From the NCBI GenBank assembly GCA_900317945.1, contig ONIT01000016.1, positions 1 to 34,947 on the forward strand: a stretch of 34,947 bases of DNA, in the 5' to 3' direction. The stretch is from an uncultured Pseudomonadota bacterium. GTDB lineage: Bacteria; Pseudomonadota; Gammaproteobacteria; Enterobacterales; Succinivibrionaceae. Under the pieces are notes generated by a model. It was not told the origin of the DNA. It ran no database searches and saw only the letters and a program-made list of their open reading frames with translations. Made by a program: the position numbers and the translations under genes. This document shows positions 25,125-32,156 of this stretch, one piece after another (position 1 is the first letter of the stretch; every line of letters starts with the position of its first letter).

Positions 25125-26168
25125 TCAGCCGATGGTGTTAGGATCCTTTGCCTTGGCGCGCGCGTCGTCGACAGTTACGAGTCCGCGGCGGACCAGGTTG
25201 TTGAGGTCGGCATCGAGGGTCTTCATTCCGTAGGCCGCGCTGGTCTGGATGGTTGAGTACATCTGCGCGACCTTGTCCTCTCTGATGAGGTTTCTGATAG
25301 GAGGGGTCGCGATCATGATCTCATGGGCCGCGATTCGGCCGCCTCCGATCTTCTTGAGGAGGGTCTGGGAAATTACGGCGTCAAGGGACTCGGAGAGCAT
25401 CGACCTCACCATGCCCTTCTCCGCTGCCGGGAACACGTCGATGATACGGTCGATGGTCTTGGTCGCGGAGTTGGTGTGCAGGGTTCCGAACACCAGGTGT
25501 CCGGTCTCTGCGGCGGTCAGCGCGAGCCTGATGGTCTCAAGGTCGCGGAGCTCTCCGACCAGGATGATATCCGGGTCCTCACGGAGTGCCGAGCGGAGCG
25601 CGTTGGCGAAGGAGTGGGTGTCGCGGTGGACCTCGCGCTGGTTGACCAGGCAGTTCTTCGAGGTATGCACGAATTCGATAGGGTCCTCAATGGTGAGGAT
25701 GTGGTCGTGCCTTGACTCGTTGACGAAGTCGACCATCGCTGCGAGGGTGGTGGACTTTCCTGAGCCGGTAGGACCGGTGACGAGCACCAGCCCGCGCGGG
25801 TAGGAGGCGATGTCGCGGAACACTGCCGGGCACTTGAGCTCATCGAGGGTCAGCACCTTGCTCGGAATGGTACGGAATACTGCGGCGATACCGCGGTTCT
25901 GGTTGAACGCGTTGACACGGAAGCGCGCGATCTTCGGGATTTCAAAGGAGAAGTCGCACTCAAGGTTCTCCTCGAGCTCGGTTCTCTGCTTATCGCTCAT
26001 GATATCGTAAATGAGCTTGTATACATCCTTGTGCTCCAGGGGCGGCAGCTCAAGCTTGCGCATATCGCCGTCGACACGTATCATTGGAGGGAGACCTGAT
26101 GAGAGATGCAGGTCGGAAGCGCCGTTGCTTACACTGAATGACAACAGCTCAGTTATGTCAAGATCCAT
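25125..26168 (-). CDS. pilT: Type IV pilus twitching-motility ATPase PilT
   Basis: This is a 347-residue protein of the usual PilT length. Walker A GPTGSGKST is at 132-140, the Asp box TIEDPIEFVH at 159-168, Walker B IILVGELRDLET near 201-212, and the His box ETGHLVFGTLHTNSA at about 221-235. The C-terminal AIRNLIRE-like motif (PIRNLIRE) required for retraction is present. It powers pilus depolymerisation at the inner membrane. It is divergent from yggS with only 43 bp between start codons, so its promoter must overlap that short region or the yggS start. pilU follows 18 bp downstream. Confidence 0.97.
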   Translation of the reverse strand: MDLDITELLSFSVSNGASDLHLSSGLPPMIRVDGDMRKLELPPLEHKDVYKLIYDIMSDKQRTELEENLECDFSFEIPKIARFRVNAFNQNRGIAAVFRTIPSKVLTLDELKCPAVFRDIASYPRGLVLVTGPTGSGKSTTLAAMVDFVNESRHDHILTIEDPIEFVHTSKNCLVNQREVHRDTHSFANALRSALREDPDIILVGELRDLETIRLALTAAETGHLVFGTLHTNSATKTIDRIIDVFPAAEKGMVRSMLSESLDAVISQTLLKKIGGGRIAAHEIMIATPPIRNLIREDKVAQMYSTIQTSAAYGMKTLDADLNNLVRRGLVTVDDARAKAKDPNTIG

Positions 26169-26211
26169 TTGTTAGTCCCGTTAGGTAATTCAAAGGTCAA
26201 AGTCGAAAATT

Positions 26212-26922
26212 ATGAGCGTAACTCAAAATCTGTCGGAAGTCCTTAATAATATACGCGCCTCCGAAAAGGCCGCAAACAGAGCCGAGAACTCGGTAAGGCT
26301 TCTCGCCGTCAGCAAGACCAAGCCGGTCTCCGACATCATAGAGGCCTACAATGCCGGGCAGCGCCTCTTCGGCGAGAACTACGCCAAGGAATGCGCCGAC
26401 AAGGTCAAAGAGCTCACTGAGGCCGGGTACAGGGATATCGAATGGCACTTCATCGGTCCCATCCAGTCAAACAAGACCCGGCTTATCGCTGAGAGCTGCG
26501 GCTGGGCTGAGAGCATCGACCGTGTCCATATCGCCGAGCGCCTCAACAACCAGCGTCCGGACAATATGCCGCCTCTCAACATCTGTCTGCAGGTGAATAT
26601 TAGCCAAGAAGAGCAGAAACAGGGAATAGAAATTAATCAGGTTTTAGATCTCTCTAACGAAATAATTAAATTTCCGCGCCTTAAGCTCCGCGGTCTGATG
26701 GCGATTGCCCTGAATACCGACAATAAGGAGATCCTCCTTGAGAGCTTCAGGAAGATGAATGAGATGTTCAGGACCCTCCAGCAGAAGTACCCTGACATCG
26801 ACACGCTCTCCCTCGGAATGACCCACGACATGGACGAGGCAATCGCAGCAGGGAGCACAGAGGTACGCATCGGAACGGCCATCTTCGGCGCCAGGGACTA
26901 CTCAAAGAAGGCTCAGGCCTGA
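26212..26922 (+). CDS. yggS: PLP-homeostasis protein YggS/PROSC family
   Basis: This is a 236-residue pyridoxal-phosphate-binding protein with the alanine-racemase-like barrel fold. The PLP lysine is K35 in LLAVSKTKP, matching E. coli YggS K36. The C-terminal phosphate-binding pattern SLGMTHDMDEAIAAGSTEVRIGTAIFG is complete. The family maintains the cellular PLP balance and has no known enzymatic reaction. It heads a plus-strand pair with proC, 53 bp apart, an arrangement common in Gammaproteobacteria next to pilT. The ribosome binding site is weak (AAGG about 16 nt upstream). Confidence 0.95.
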   Translation: MSVTQNLSEVLNNIRASEKAANRAENSVRLLAVSKTKPVSDIIEAYNAGQRLFGENYAKECADKVKELTEAGYRDIEWHFIGPIQSNKTRLIAESCGWAESIDRVHIAERLNNQRPDNMPPLNICLQVNISQEEQKQGIEINQVLDLSNEIIKFPRLKLRGLMAIALNTDNKEILLESFRKMNEMFRTLQQKYPDIDTLSLGMTHDMDEAIAAGSTEVRIGTAIFGARDYSKKAQA

Positions 26923-26975
26923 CTATAATAGGCTACGGCCGGCGCACGATGCCCGGCCGGTGCACAGGATATAAA

Positions 26976-27797
26976 ATGAACGGAAAAATCGCATTCATCG
27001 GCGCCGGCAACATGGCCGGCGCTTTCGCAGGCGGGCTCGTCAGCTCTGGCATGGACCCGCAGCTCATCTCCCTCTCCGCCCCGCACATGGAAAAGCTTGA
27101 CGCTCTGCGCAAAAAGCTCGGCGTCAGCGTCACCACCTCAAACGCGGAGAGCGTCAGGGACGCTGACACCATTGTCCTCGCGGTAAAGCCTCAGGTCATG
27201 GAGAAGTGCCTCACTGAGCTCATGAAGGAAATCGGCTCGGTGGAGGGAAAGCTCGTCATCAGCGTCGCCGCCGGCATCACGGTGGAGCGGCTCTCGAAGC
27301 TCCTCGGAGGGCACACGAGGATCGTCCGCTTCATGCCCAACACCCCTGCCCTCATCGGGCGCGGCATGACCGGAATGTTCGCGGCTCCCGGCCTCAGCGA
27401 GGCTGACCTCAGGACTGCGGAGAAAATCGCCTCCGCGGCCGGCAAGTGGGTCTGGGTCAGGAAGGAGGATGAGATCAACACCGTAACCGCACTCTCAGGC
27501 TCCAGCCCCGCCTACTTTTTCATGATCATGGAGGCCATGGTCGAGTACGGCGTGAGCCGCGGCCTCGATGAGAAGAGCGCGCGCGACATCGTTACAGGCG
27601 GCGCCATCGGCTCAATCCTCCTCGCGGAGAAGAGCCCCGACAAGACTCTCGCGGAGCTCCGTGAGGCGGTAACCAGCAAGGGAGGGACGACCTTCGCCGC
27701 GCTCGAGGCGTTCAGGAAGGGAAACCTCCCCGGGACTGTGAAGGACGGCCTTAAGGCCTGCGATGACCGGGCTGCCGAGATGGCAAGGCTCTTCTGA
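26976..27797 (+). CDS. proC: Pyrroline-5-carboxylate reductase
   Basis: This is a 273-residue enzyme that reduces 1-pyrroline-5-carboxylate to L-proline with NAD(P)H, the last step of proline synthesis, in the cytoplasm. The Rossmann motif IAFIGAGNMA is at the N-terminus, VLAVKPQ follows the second nucleotide strand, and RFMPNTPALIGRGMT and the dimerisation-domain signature ALSGSSPAYFF...GGAIGS...LREAVTSKGGTT are intact. I chose ATG 26976 because AGGAT lies 8 nt upstream and the protein then begins at the Rossmann strand; the longer frame from 26949 adds nine non-conserved residues. Confidence 0.96.
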   Translation: MNGKIAFIGAGNMAGAFAGGLVSSGMDPQLISLSAPHMEKLDALRKKLGVSVTTSNAESVRDADTIVLAVKPQVMEKCLTELMKEIGSVEGKLVISVAAGITVERLSKLLGGHTRIVRFMPNTPALIGRGMTGMFAAPGLSEADLRTAEKIASAAGKWVWVRKEDEINTVTALSGSSPAYFFMIMEAMVEYGVSRGLDEKSARDIVTGGAIGSILLAEKSPDKTLAELREAVTSKGGTTFAALEAFRKGNLPGTVKDGLKACDDRAAEMARLF

Positions 27798-27812
27798 GAG
27801 AGCCCCATAATG

Positions 27813-27842
27813 AAAAGCCCCCGGCGGGATAGACAGCCGGGG
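27813..27842 (-). terminator. Rho-independent terminator for CAP lipoprotein A
   Basis: On the minus strand the stem CCCCGGC/GCCGGGG is followed by GGCTTTTCATT. It lies about 55 bp past the stop of the CAP gene and converges with the proC terminator. Confidence 0.75.
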
Positions 27843-27857
27843 ATGCATCTGAGAATG

Positions 27858-27884
27858 AAGGCATGGCATTCCGCCATGCCTTTT
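27858..27884 (+). terminator. Rho-independent terminator for yggS-proC
   Basis: AAGGCATGGC pairs with GCCATGCCTT around the loop ATTCC and is followed by TT. The flanking A-run lets it act in both directions. Confidence 0.8.
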
Positions 27885-27895
27885 CCGTCACAGGA

Positions 27896-28753
27896 TCAGT
27901 ACGGCCTCTCGCCGTTCCAGTTTCCCGCAGGATAGTAGTTGCAGACGAGGAACATGTTCCCGCAGCCGGTCGCAGTGCCGCAGCCGACCTTCTGAGTATT
28001 GCCCCACACCACCTGGGTATAGTGCCCGACTACCTCACCGTCGCGGCTCCCGTTCGAGTAGTAGTCGTAGTGCCGCTTCTCGTCAATCCATGACTTCACG
28101 CCGTCAGCGGCCTTATAGTATCCCTTGGTGCCCATGAAGAGGTTCTCCCCGAGCCCCTGCCTCTGGGAGTGCTGGAAGGAGCAGGACGCGGCGAGGCGCT
28201 CGGCGTAGCTCTTTGCGATCCCCGCAATCTTAGAGTCCCAGGAGAGATCGCTCACTCCTACCGACCTTCTCTCGCGGTTGTGGAGGCTCAGCACGGCCTC
28301 TCTGTCTGATGACGAGAGGCCGGAGCCCTGGGAGCTGCCGGAGCCGCTGCCGTCATAGCCGCTCCCGTTGCTCGCGCTCCCCGGGCAGGACGGGCCGTCA
28401 TCATAGCCGTCGTCACCGTAGCCGTCGTCATCATCGTAGCCGTCGTCATCATCGTAGCCGTCGTCATAGCCGGTGCCCTGGCAGGACGGACCGTCATCAT
28501 AGCCACTGCCGTAGCCGTCATCATCACCGTCATAGCCGTAGTCATCATCGCCGCCGTCGCCGTGATGGTGGTGATGGTGATGATGCCCGTGGGGACGGCT
28601 CTGGCCGTAGCCTCCGTCATCATCATCGTCGTAATAGCCGTACTCATCGTCGTCATCGAGCATGGCATCGACGAGGCCTTCAACCAGCGCCTCGCAGCCT
28701 GTCAGCATGAACACCGATGCGGCAGCCGCAGCCGCCATGGCAAGTTTGCGCAT
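27896..28753 (-). CDS. CAP/SCP-domain lipoprotein A with Asp/Gly/Tyr/His-rich linker
   Basis: This is a 285-residue protein. Residues 1-20 are a lipoprotein signal with lipobox LTGC (Cys20). Residues 33-145 are low complexity, mostly Asp, Gly and Tyr, with a run of eight His at 57-64 and two GPSC motifs. Residues about 150-282 form a CAP (PR-1/SCP-like) domain with GHYTQVVW at 243-250 and NYYPAGN at 272-278. The expected His/Glu cavity residues are H195, E203, E240 and H244. It should be anchored to the cell envelope. Bacterial CAP-domain functions are mostly unknown. The Asp and His runs could bind divalent metal ions, which is inference. The gene has the palindromic promoter at 28876-28893. 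Confidence 0.9.
   Translation of the reverse strand: MRKLAMAAAAAASVFMLTGCEALVEGLVDAMLDDDDEYGYYDDDDDGGYGQSRPHGHHHHHHHHGDGGDDDYGYDGDDDGYGSGYDDGPSCQGTGYDDGYDDDDGYDDDDGYGDDGYDDGPSCPGSASNGSGYDGSGSGSSQGSGLSSSDREAVLSLHNRERRSVGVSDLSWDSKIAGIAKSYAERLAASCSFQHSQRQGLGENLFMGTKGYYKAADGVKSWIDEKRHYDYYSNGSRDGEVVGHYTQVVWGNTQKVGCGTATGCGNMFLVCNYYPAGNWNGERPY
28418..28471 (-). repeat. Three in-frame 18-bp tandem repeats in the linker of CAP lipoprotein A
   Basis: GTAGCCGTCGTCATCATC occurs twice at 28418-28453, followed by a third copy differing at its last few bases (28454-28471). Each unit encodes six residues of the DDDDGY type, so copy-number change would alter linker length without a frameshift. Confidence 0.85.
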
Positions 28754-28875
28754 AATCAGTACTCCCGCAGGATCACCAGGACTCAGTGTCCGGCATCCTT
28801 CTCTCTGAAATTTTATGTATAGGCTGTATTTCCGGATATCAGTGCAGATAATATTAGGAGTGATTCCGAATGTCT

Positions 28876-28893
28876 CCTACCCCCTGGTGTGGA
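28876..28893 (-). promoter_or_regulatory. Palindromic promoter element of CAP lipoprotein A
   Basis: An imperfect 7+4+7 inverted repeat (CCTACCC, spacer CCTG, GTGTGGA on the plus strand) lies 19 bp before an A/T box ATAATATTA at 28848-28856, which reads as a -10-like TAATATTAT on the minus strand. The box is about 95 bp from the start codon. The element and flanking sequence closely match 29374-29391. Confidence 0.55.
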
Positions 28894-28977
28894 CAGAGGG
28901 AGGAGAGGCTCACGTCCAGGAACCTGCTGTTCCTGAATCCCCGGAGAGGAGCAGGCGCCGCAGGCCACTGCGAGGCG

Positions 28978-29250
28978 TCAGTAGCCGCTGTAGATGATGT
29001 TGTTATTGTTGTTGATATTGACGTTGCTGTTGCTGCTGCCGCCGTTTCCGCGGCGGTGATGATGGTGGTGATGGCTGTAGCCACCGCCGCATGACGGGCC
29101 GTTGTAGCCGTAGTCATAGTCATCATCGTAGTAGCCGTATTCGTAGTCATCCTCAAACATGGCGTCGATGAGGCTGTCGGCCACCACCTCGCAGCCTGAA
29201 AGGATGAGCGCCGCTGCAGCGGCTGCTGCGGCCATGGTCAGTTTGCGCAT
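28978..29250 (-). CDS. Small Asp/Tyr/His/Asn-rich lipoprotein
   Basis: This is a 90-residue protein. Residues 1-20 are a lipoprotein signal nearly identical to that of CAP lipoprotein A (MRKLTMAAAA versus MRKLAMAAAA; lipobox LSGC with Cys20). It continues with the same DAMxxDDxEYGYYDDD pattern and a GPSC motif, then a run of six His, a Ser/Asn stretch with five Asn, and ends SGY. The CAP domain is absent. The start at 29250 was chosen from the lipobox and from the shared leader GGAGTACTGATT just before ATG; a longer frame to 29397 has no ribosome site. It looks like a truncated duplicate or a minimal surface partner of CAP lipoprotein A. Confidence 0.75.
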   Translation of the reverse strand: MRKLTMAAAAAAAALILSGCEVVADSLIDAMFEDDYEYGYYDDDYDYGYNGPSCGGGYSHHHHHHRRGNGGSSNSNVNINNNNNIIYSGY

Positions 29251-29373
29251 AATCAGTACTCCCGCGGGAGCCGGCCATGCCTGGCTGCGGCCGTCCCGGT
29301 CTCTGGAATTGTTGTCTGCGGACTGTCTGTCCGGATAATCAGCGGATAATATTAGGACTTCTGCCGAATGTCT

Positions 29374-29391
29374 CCTACACCCGGGTGTGGA
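29374..29391 (-). promoter_or_regulatory. Palindromic promoter element of the small lipoprotein
   Basis: Inverted repeat CCTACAC, spacer CCGG, GTGTGGA (7+4+7). It lies 19 bp from an A/T box ATAATATTA at 29346-29354, which is about 96 bp from the start codon. The sequence between palindrome and box is conserved with the CAP lipoprotein A promoter. Confidence 0.6.
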
Positions 29392-29418
29392 GAGCATGGC
29401 GTCTCAGTCCTGGCGCGG

Positions 29419-29447
29419 AAAAAATGAGGGCCCGCACGGAGCCCTCA
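29419..29447 (-). terminator. Rho-independent terminator after the ion channel gene
   Basis: On the minus strand TGAGGGC pairs with GCCCTCA and is followed by TTTTTT, about 50 bp past the channel stop codon. Confidence 0.9.
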
Positions 29448-29497
29448 CAAAGGAATCAGTGAAAGGAGCCGGGAGACGCACCAGGCTCCGGGAGGCG

Positions 29498-30391
29498 TCA
29501 GGACTTGCCGCCCTCGCCTGATGCAGCCTTCTCAGCCTCTTCAAGGCGTCTCTTCTTCTCCTCTTCCTCCTTCGCGTCCTGCTCATGGGCGCTGTCCATG
29601 GTTGACTGGTAGTTGGCGACTACCGCAGCGACAACCAGGTTGAGCAGGAGGAACGCGGAGATCACGTACCAGAGCGTGTGGAACAGCGTAACGACATAAG
29701 GCGGGATGTTGATGATGCCCATCTCGGAGGCGGTTACGAGGTTGTAGCGGAGGTCGGTCCAGTCATCGCCCGTCGTGCACCTGAAGAGCGTGTAGAAGGC
29801 CTCGCTGAGTGTACCGTAGGGATCAGCCGCGTTGGCAGGCGCGGGAGGCGCGATCTCGGCAAGCCTCGTGAGCTTTGCCTGCATGTCAGGCGAGGCGGTA
29901 GCGGGATCAGGGAGGCGGAACATGTAGACGCCGGAGATCGCGAAGATGTAGAGGAAGATGAACATGACCATCAGGTTTATGCCGAGCGACCTCACGGATC
30001 TCAGCATAGCATGGATGATGAGGCGCATCTCGCGGCTGTTCTTGAAGAGCAGCATCACCCGGAACACGCGGACCACCCGGAGCGCCGCGGCGGCAGCGGC
30101 ATTGGGCATGACGCTCTCAGGGATGAAGCAGGCCACGACGACAATGATGTTGAAGATGTTCCATCCGTCGCGGAGGTAGTCCCTGAGCGTGTCGCTCGCG
30201 AAGTACCTGATGAAGATCTCGGCAGTGTAAATCGCGAGGCAGACATTGTTCAGCAGAGTGAGGACGCCGTTACCAGGGAAATAGGTCTCGACTCCGATGG
30301 CGATGCTGTTGAACAGTATGACTGCCATTATGAAGTTCTCAAACCACGCTTTTCCGACCATGCGCCTGCAGGCGGCTGTTGCTGTATTCAT
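29498..30391 (-). CDS. Voltage-gated-type cation channel (bacterial NaV-like, 6-TM)
   Basis: This is a 297-residue protein of the ion_trans family. Six membrane helices are visible, with S4 carrying arginines every third residue (R105, R108, R111 and K117 in LRVVRVFRVMLLFK). A pore loop lies before S6, with the filter region TLFRCTTGDDW at 201-211. The filter T-T-G-D-D-W differs from the T-L-E-S-W of typical bacterial sodium channels, so ion preference is uncertain. An insert of about 35 residues (PPAPANAADP region) precedes the pore. The C-terminal tail is a charged coiled coil (about 268-290), as in tetrameric bacterial channels. It has its own promoter element and terminator, lying between two lipoprotein genes. 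Confidence 0.88.
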   Translation of the reverse strand: MNTATAACRRMVGKAWFENFIMAVILFNSIAIGVETYFPGNGVLTLLNNVCLAIYTAEIFIRYFASDTLRDYLRDGWNIFNIIVVVACFIPESVMPNAAAAAALRVVRVFRVMLLFKNSREMRLIIHAMLRSVRSLGINLMVMFIFLYIFAISGVYMFRLPDPATASPDMQAKLTRLAEIAPPAPANAADPYGTLSEAFYTLFRCTTGDDWTDLRYNLVTASEMGIINIPPYVVTLFHTLWYVISAFLLLNLVVAAVVANYQSTMDSAHEQDAKEEEEKKRRLEEAEKAASGEGGKS

Positions 30392-30523
30392 ATCGTACCT
30401 TTGGAAGTGGGATCAGGGGGACATGCCGCTCATGCAGAAAAAGCTGAGGCTCTGCTGCCTCCCTGGGGAAGGCGGCCTGTCCTGATTTTTTTGGAATAAT
30501 AATGGCAGGGAGGCAAAAGTTCC

Positions 30524-30541
30524 CCTACACCGCAGTGTAGG
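30524..30541 (-). promoter_or_regulatory. Perfect palindromic promoter element of the ion channel
   Basis: CCTACAC, spacer CGCA, GTGTAGG is a perfect 7+4+7 inverted repeat. It lies 20 bp from an A/T box AATAATAAT at 30495-30503, itself about 104 bp from the start codon. Arrangement and spacing match the elements at 29374 and 28876. On the minus strand GGAACTT follows the palindrome directly, resembling an extracytoplasmic sigma factor -35, though no matching -10 is seen. A transcription-end hairpin for the upstream CAP gene is an alternative. Confidence 0.6.
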
Positions 30542-30601
30542 ATACGCCGGCAGGCATGGCTCATAAAGGATTACGCGGCAGCCGGTGCGCTGAGCCTGAG
30601 A

Positions 30602-31432
30602 TCAGTAAGGCCTCTCACCTGCAACGTTCCCGGCGGGATAGTAGCTGCACACGAGGAAGACATTGCCGCAGCCTGACGCCATGGCGCAGCCGAGCCGCTC
30701 AGAGCCGCTCCAGACCATCTGGGTATAGTGCCCGGTCTCCTCACCGTCCCGGCTCCCGTTGGTGCCGTAGTCATAGTGCTCCTTCTCGCCTGCCCACATC
30801 CTGACGCCGTCAGCCGCCGAGTAGTACCCCTCAGAGCCCATGAAGATGTTCTCTCCCAGATCGCTCCTCCCGGAATGGACGAACGAGCAGGAGCCGGCAA
30901 GCTTCACCGCGTGCTCCGCGGCTGTTCCGGCAAGCGCCGGATCCCAGGCGAGATCCCGGACGCCGAGAGCTCTCCGCTCGGTGTTGTGGAGATCAAGAAT
31001 GGCCCTGATGACAGGCGCGCTGAGCGCTGACGCGCTGCCCGCCCCGGCATTGTCCTGAGAGCCCGCGGCAGAAGGGCTCTCCTGAGGAAGCATGTCAGCG
31101 GGAGATCCCGCCTCGCCGGTGCCTGCCGCGGCGCTGTCAGCTGCCAGGGCGCCTATATCGCCGCTTACCGCGTCAGCGGCTATCCTCCCGGCGCAGGTCC
31201 CCTCTGTTTCCTCCCTGGCGGCCTCACCTGCCGCCGCCCTGACAGCGGTGCCATCATCAGAGACGGCATCCTTCACCAGCTCCTTCGCGGCACTTCCCTT
31301 GCCGCCAAGCACTCCGCCGAGAGTCGCCGCGGCAAGCCCCTCAGCAACCACCGCTCCGCAGCCGGTGAGCAGAAGCGCGGAGAGCGCGCAGGCGGGAAGG
31401 GAAAATTTCTTAAGTGATATTCCAAGGGACAT
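30602..31432 (-). CDS. CAP/SCP-domain lipoprotein B
   Basis: This is a 276-residue protein. A lipoprotein signal ends in lipobox LLTGC (Cys25). An Ala/Gly/Ser-rich spacer of about 115 residues replaces the Asp/His linker of lipoprotein A, with TGE and AAD stretches. The CAP domain at about 140-274 has GHYTQMVW at 234-241, SYYPAGN at 263-269 and cavity residues H186, E194, E231 and H235. The domain is close to that of lipoprotein A, so the two are paralogues. I chose ATG 31432 because GGAGTACTTAT precedes it, the same leader type as the other two lipoproteins. No palindromic promoter element was found upstream. Confidence 0.88.
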   Translation of the reverse strand: MSLGISLKKFSLPACALSALLLTGCGAVVAEGLAAATLGGVLGGKGSAAKELVKDAVSDDGTAVRAAAGEAAREETEGTCAGRIAADAVSGDIGALAADSAAAGTGEAGSPADMLPQESPSAAGSQDNAGAGSASALSAPVIRAILDLHNTERRALGVRDLAWDPALAGTAAEHAVKLAGSCSFVHSGRSDLGENIFMGSEGYYSAADGVRMWAGEKEHYDYGTNGSRDGEETGHYTQMVWSGSERLGCAMASGCGNVFLVCSYYPAGNVAGERPY

Positions 31433-31510
31433 ATAAGTACTCCGGCCTCCGGGCCCAGAAGGAAACACGGGGCGCAGGAGGCATTAATGACAGGTGATAC
31501 AGGACGGCCG

Positions 31511-31672
31511 TCAGTCGCCGTCGCCGCCGTCTGAGTCTGAGTCGCAGTCAGAGTCAGAATCGCTGCCGCCGCGGGAGCCAAGCAGCTCAGTCCCGGTGGT
31601 GACGCGCTGGCTGTGGATCGCCATTGCCATACAGGCAAACACCGCCGCGCAGAAAAGAAAAAATCCAAGCAT
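31511..31672 (-). CDS. Small single-span membrane peptide with Ser/Asp tail (1)
   Basis: This 53-residue frame has a hydrophobic N-terminal helix (residues 2-19, MLGFFLFCAAVFACMAMA), a short polar middle and a tail of alternating Ser and Asp ending GGDGD. There is no clear Shine-Dalgarno before the ATG, so the start is uncertain. It resembles the neighbouring peptide at 31780-31932 in size, layout and tail, which makes it more credible than an isolated small frame. No family recognised. Confidence 0.5.
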   Translation of the reverse strand: MLGFFLFCAAVFACMAMAIHSQRVTTGTELLGSRGGSDSDSDCDSDSDGGDGD

Positions 31673-31779
31673 GGTCAACAGTGGGACGCGCCTCTCGGGA
31701 CGCCCTGCTCTCCTTTCAGGATATTGTGAGACAGGTACGGGAAACAGTGAGCTTCCCGGATCTCAGCGGAGGCCTTCAG

Positions 31780-31932
31780 TCAGTCTCCGCCATCGCCGCC
31801 GTCTCCGCCTTCTGAGTCAGAGCCCCAGTCAGAATCACTGTCGCTGCCACTGCCGCTGGAGTGAATGGGTCCAGCCTTCAGTGCGATGATACAGATGATT
31901 GCCACCATGGCCACTATAGAGAAGAAATTCAT
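31780..31932 (-). CDS. Small single-span membrane peptide with Ser/Asp/Gly tail (2)
   Basis: This 50-residue frame has a hydrophobic helix (residues 3-18, FFSIVAMVAIICIIAL) followed by GSGSDSDSDWGSDSEGG and a GGD-repeat end. GGAG stands 8 nt before the ATG at 31932, a good ribosome site. It pairs with the peptide at 31511-31672 as a tandem paralogue. The helix could be a signal anchor with the acidic tail outside. The upstream region 31933-32156 is shared with the divergent O-antigen-ligase-like gene. Confidence 0.6.
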   Translation of the reverse strand: MNFFSIVAMVAIICIIALKAGPIHSSGSGSDSDSDWGSDSEGGDGGDGGD

Positions 31933-32100
31933 AAAATCTCCGGAGCGGTTTCGGTGAGCATGCTCCGCTCTCCTTTGACGGCATGTGCCGTGAGCATTGT
32001 AGCCCTTTCCCGGGAAATTCTCCACTCGCCGCGGCTCCGGGGGACGCCGCGCAGGTCGCATTCCGTGCGGCGGGGGCTCTCATCCCGCCGCAATCTTTCG

Positions 32101-32106
32101 TATAAT
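32101..32106 (+). promoter_or_regulatory. -10 box (TATAAT) for the O-antigen-ligase-like gene
   Basis: TATAAT lies about 50 bp before the ATG at 32157. No good -35 hexamer is visible at 16-18 bp. AAGGAG precedes the start codon. Confidence 0.5.
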
Positions 32107-32156
32107 CGTGTGTCACGGGAGGCAATGCCTGAGGCACACCATAAGGAGACAGAGAG

